NCBI GenBank assembly: GCA_965238155.1
Contig: OZ250175.1
Span: forward strand, 434,001-498,000
Reading direction: 5' to 3'
DNA length: 64,000 nt
Source of the DNA: BJGV01 sp964196335
GTDB taxonomy: Bacteria; Pseudomonadota; Gammaproteobacteria; Burkholderiales; Nitrosomonadaceae
Shown: piece after piece, positions 62,867-64,000 of the stretch
Layout: every line of letters begins with the position of its first letter
Numbering within the stretch: position 1 is the stretch's first letter
The notes under the pieces: generated by a model
The model's database searches: none
What the model was told of the DNA's origin: nothing
What the model saw: the letters and a program-made list of their open reading frames with translations, nothing else
Position numbers and translations under genes: made by a program

Positions 62867-64000
62867 ATGGAGACACAATTTAAAATGCCAGGCTTTTTAT
62901 TGAAATTGCAACCTGTTTTCGGAGTAGTCAGCAAAGATGATATGGCCGGCAGTACGGTCCAGTCAGCACCGGCAGCCAGCTCTTTGTTTGTTGGTAAGCG
63001 CCTAAGAATTTTAGGTGGGTTATTCGCATTATTCCTTCTGATTGTTTTGGTTGTTACAGCTATAAGTATGCGGCAGGCAAGACATAACGCAGCATATTTA
63101 GAAATTGTTGGGCGTATGCAAATGCACAGTCAGCGCCTCGCTAAGGCATCCCAGCAGGCAGTGCTGGGCAACATATCATCATTTGTACAATTACAAGATA
63201 GCCGTGACCAGATTAAAAGCCACGTAAAAACTATGACACAAGGTGGAAAATACCGTGGTAATAATATTCCGCCAATAAGTGACGGGCCTAAAGTGACTCT
63301 TAAAGAATACGTTCAGAAGTGGCATATAGAGGAAAGAAATATAAGTCTGGTTTTAGATAATAAGTCTTCTCTTATTAGTTTGGGTAATTCGGTAGAAGTA
63401 ATTAACTCTGCCAATAAACAAATATTTAAATTAATTGAGCAGCTAATTGATAGACTTAATCAATTTGAGGGTTTATCAAATGAAACTGCAGCGACTGAGG
63501 CATTAAAAGTACTCACTCAAAGTTTTGTGAAAAATACTAATGCACTGTTGTTAAATGAGGATCTGATTCCTGATATTGTTACCGATTTAGAAAATGATCG
63601 GGAGGGGATCGGGACCATTATTACTGCCTTTACTCACGGTAATGTAGGATTAAAGATATCACCGCTTAAAGATAAAAATGCTAAAGAGATACTTGCACAG
63701 GCACAAATATTGTTCAATACAATTGACGGTCATGGCAGAGTTGTTCAAAAGCAGGCTTCAAATGCAGTCGACACAAAAGTTGTAATTCAAAAGATACTTC
63801 AAAACAATGAGGGAATGCTGGCTACTACTGAAAAACTTGATAGTTTACTTCAGGAGCAGAGCGGCTACGCTTTCTCCCCTCTTAATATCATTGCATATGT
63901 TACGGGTGTATTGGCCATTATTACTCTGTTTTTATTTGTTAAAGTGTATATTGATGATACACGTAGCCGGACGCTGGCAAGTGAAAAAGAGAATCGACGT
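62867..64000 (+). CDS. pilJ: Methyl-accepting chemoreceptor PilJ (partial)
   Basis: The N-terminal 378 codons of the type IV pilus chemoreceptor. A cytoplasmic leader is followed by a membrane span (about residues 48-68), a periplasmic PilJ-type domain beginning MQMHSQRLAKASQQAVLGN, and a second span near residues 340-360 (LNIIAYVTGVLAIITLFLFV). The HAMP and signalling domains lie beyond the window. An alternative ATG six codons later (62885) has a GGAG upstream. Confidence 0.88.
   Translation, partial: METQFKMPGFLLKLQPVFGVVSKDDMAGSTVQSAPAASSLFVGKRLRILGGLFALFLLIVLVVTAISMRQARHNAAYLEIVGRMQMHSQRLAKASQQAVLGNISSFVQLQDSRDQIKSHVKTMTQGGKYRGNNIPPISDGPKVTLKEYVQKWHIEERNISLVLDNKSSLISLGNSVEVINSANKQIFKLIEQLIDRLNQFEGLSNETAATEALKVLTQSFVKNTNALLLNEDLIPDIVTDLENDREGIGTIITAFTHGNVGLKISPLKDKNAKEILAQAQILFNTIDGHGRVVQKQASNAVDTKVVIQKILQNNEGMLATTEKLDSLLQEQSGYAFSPLNIIAYVTGVLAIITLFLFVKVYIDDTRSRTLASEKENRR

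Overview
The window reads as a contiguous chromosomal segment of a Gram-negative betaproteobacterium. The gene content and order (Tol-Pal after ruvCAB, metK followed by an SAH riboswitch and ahcY, betaproteobacterial-type cox cluster with DUF2970 and DUF2909 proteins, Pil-Chp genes) fit Nitrosomonadales or relatives. Placement near Nitrosomonas is an inference from this layout and from the AT-leaning composition, not something I can prove here. There is no phage, insertion sequence, CRISPR array or intact tRNA/rRNA gene. Almost everything is housekeeping.

Layout. 1-2923 (minus): minor-pilin operon pilE-like, fimT, pilV, pilW, pilX (pilX runs off the left edge). 3170-13790 (plus): thiO, yebC, ruvC-ruvA-ruvB, ybgC-tolQ-tolR-tolA-tolB-pal-cpoB, queE, queC. 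13911-19689 (plus): gdhA, slt, an NDUFA9-like dehydratase, cca. 19736-27938 (minus): msrA, a short-chain dehydrogenase, dsbA, a SPOR protein, argS, hslU, hslV, xerC, a DUF484 gene; dapF continues this strand to 28785. 28903-32604 (plus): metK, SAH riboswitch, ahcY, metF (methionine/SAM cycle). 32717-40599 (minus): a glyoxylate aminotransferase and the cell-shape cluster mreB-mreC-mreD-mrdA-rodA-rlpA. 40748-44076 (plus): gatC-gatA-gatB. 44143-51745 (minus): a histone-H1-like repeat protein, nrdA-nrdB-DUF2442, a scar region with tRNA fragments, an EF-hand protein, a glutaredoxin-like protein, rsmI. 51857-53218 (plus): an FAD-linked oxidase. 53317-60910 (mostly minus): the aa3-type cytochrome c oxidase cluster coxB-coxA-small assembly protein-ctaG-DUF2970-coxC-SURF1-Sco-like-ctaB-sco, with one DUF2909 gene on plus. 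61864-64000 (plus): pilH, pilI and the start of pilJ.

How they work together. The left and right edges both belong to type IV pili (minor pilins; Chp-type signalling). The centre holds envelope integrity (Tol-Pal), rod-shape wall synthesis (Mre/Rod/PBP2/RlpA), the SAM-homocysteine cycle under riboswitch control, and cytochrome oxidase biogenesis.

Points that repay attention: ruvC appears to begin with a rare ATT codon; the Sco gene is split by a one-base shift in a T7 run that is also a canonical slippery heptamer; heme A synthase is missing from between ctaB and the Sco-like gene; a long perfect palindrome resembling an NrdR box lies upstream of nrdA; two tRNA fragments and a 50-bp repeat mark an old rearrangement next to the EF-hand gene; gatC has two tandem promoters built on a duplicated element; and a 930-bp gene-free stretch before pilH carries an FNR-like box inside a larger inverted repeat. 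I did not find a convincing novel multi-gene system.
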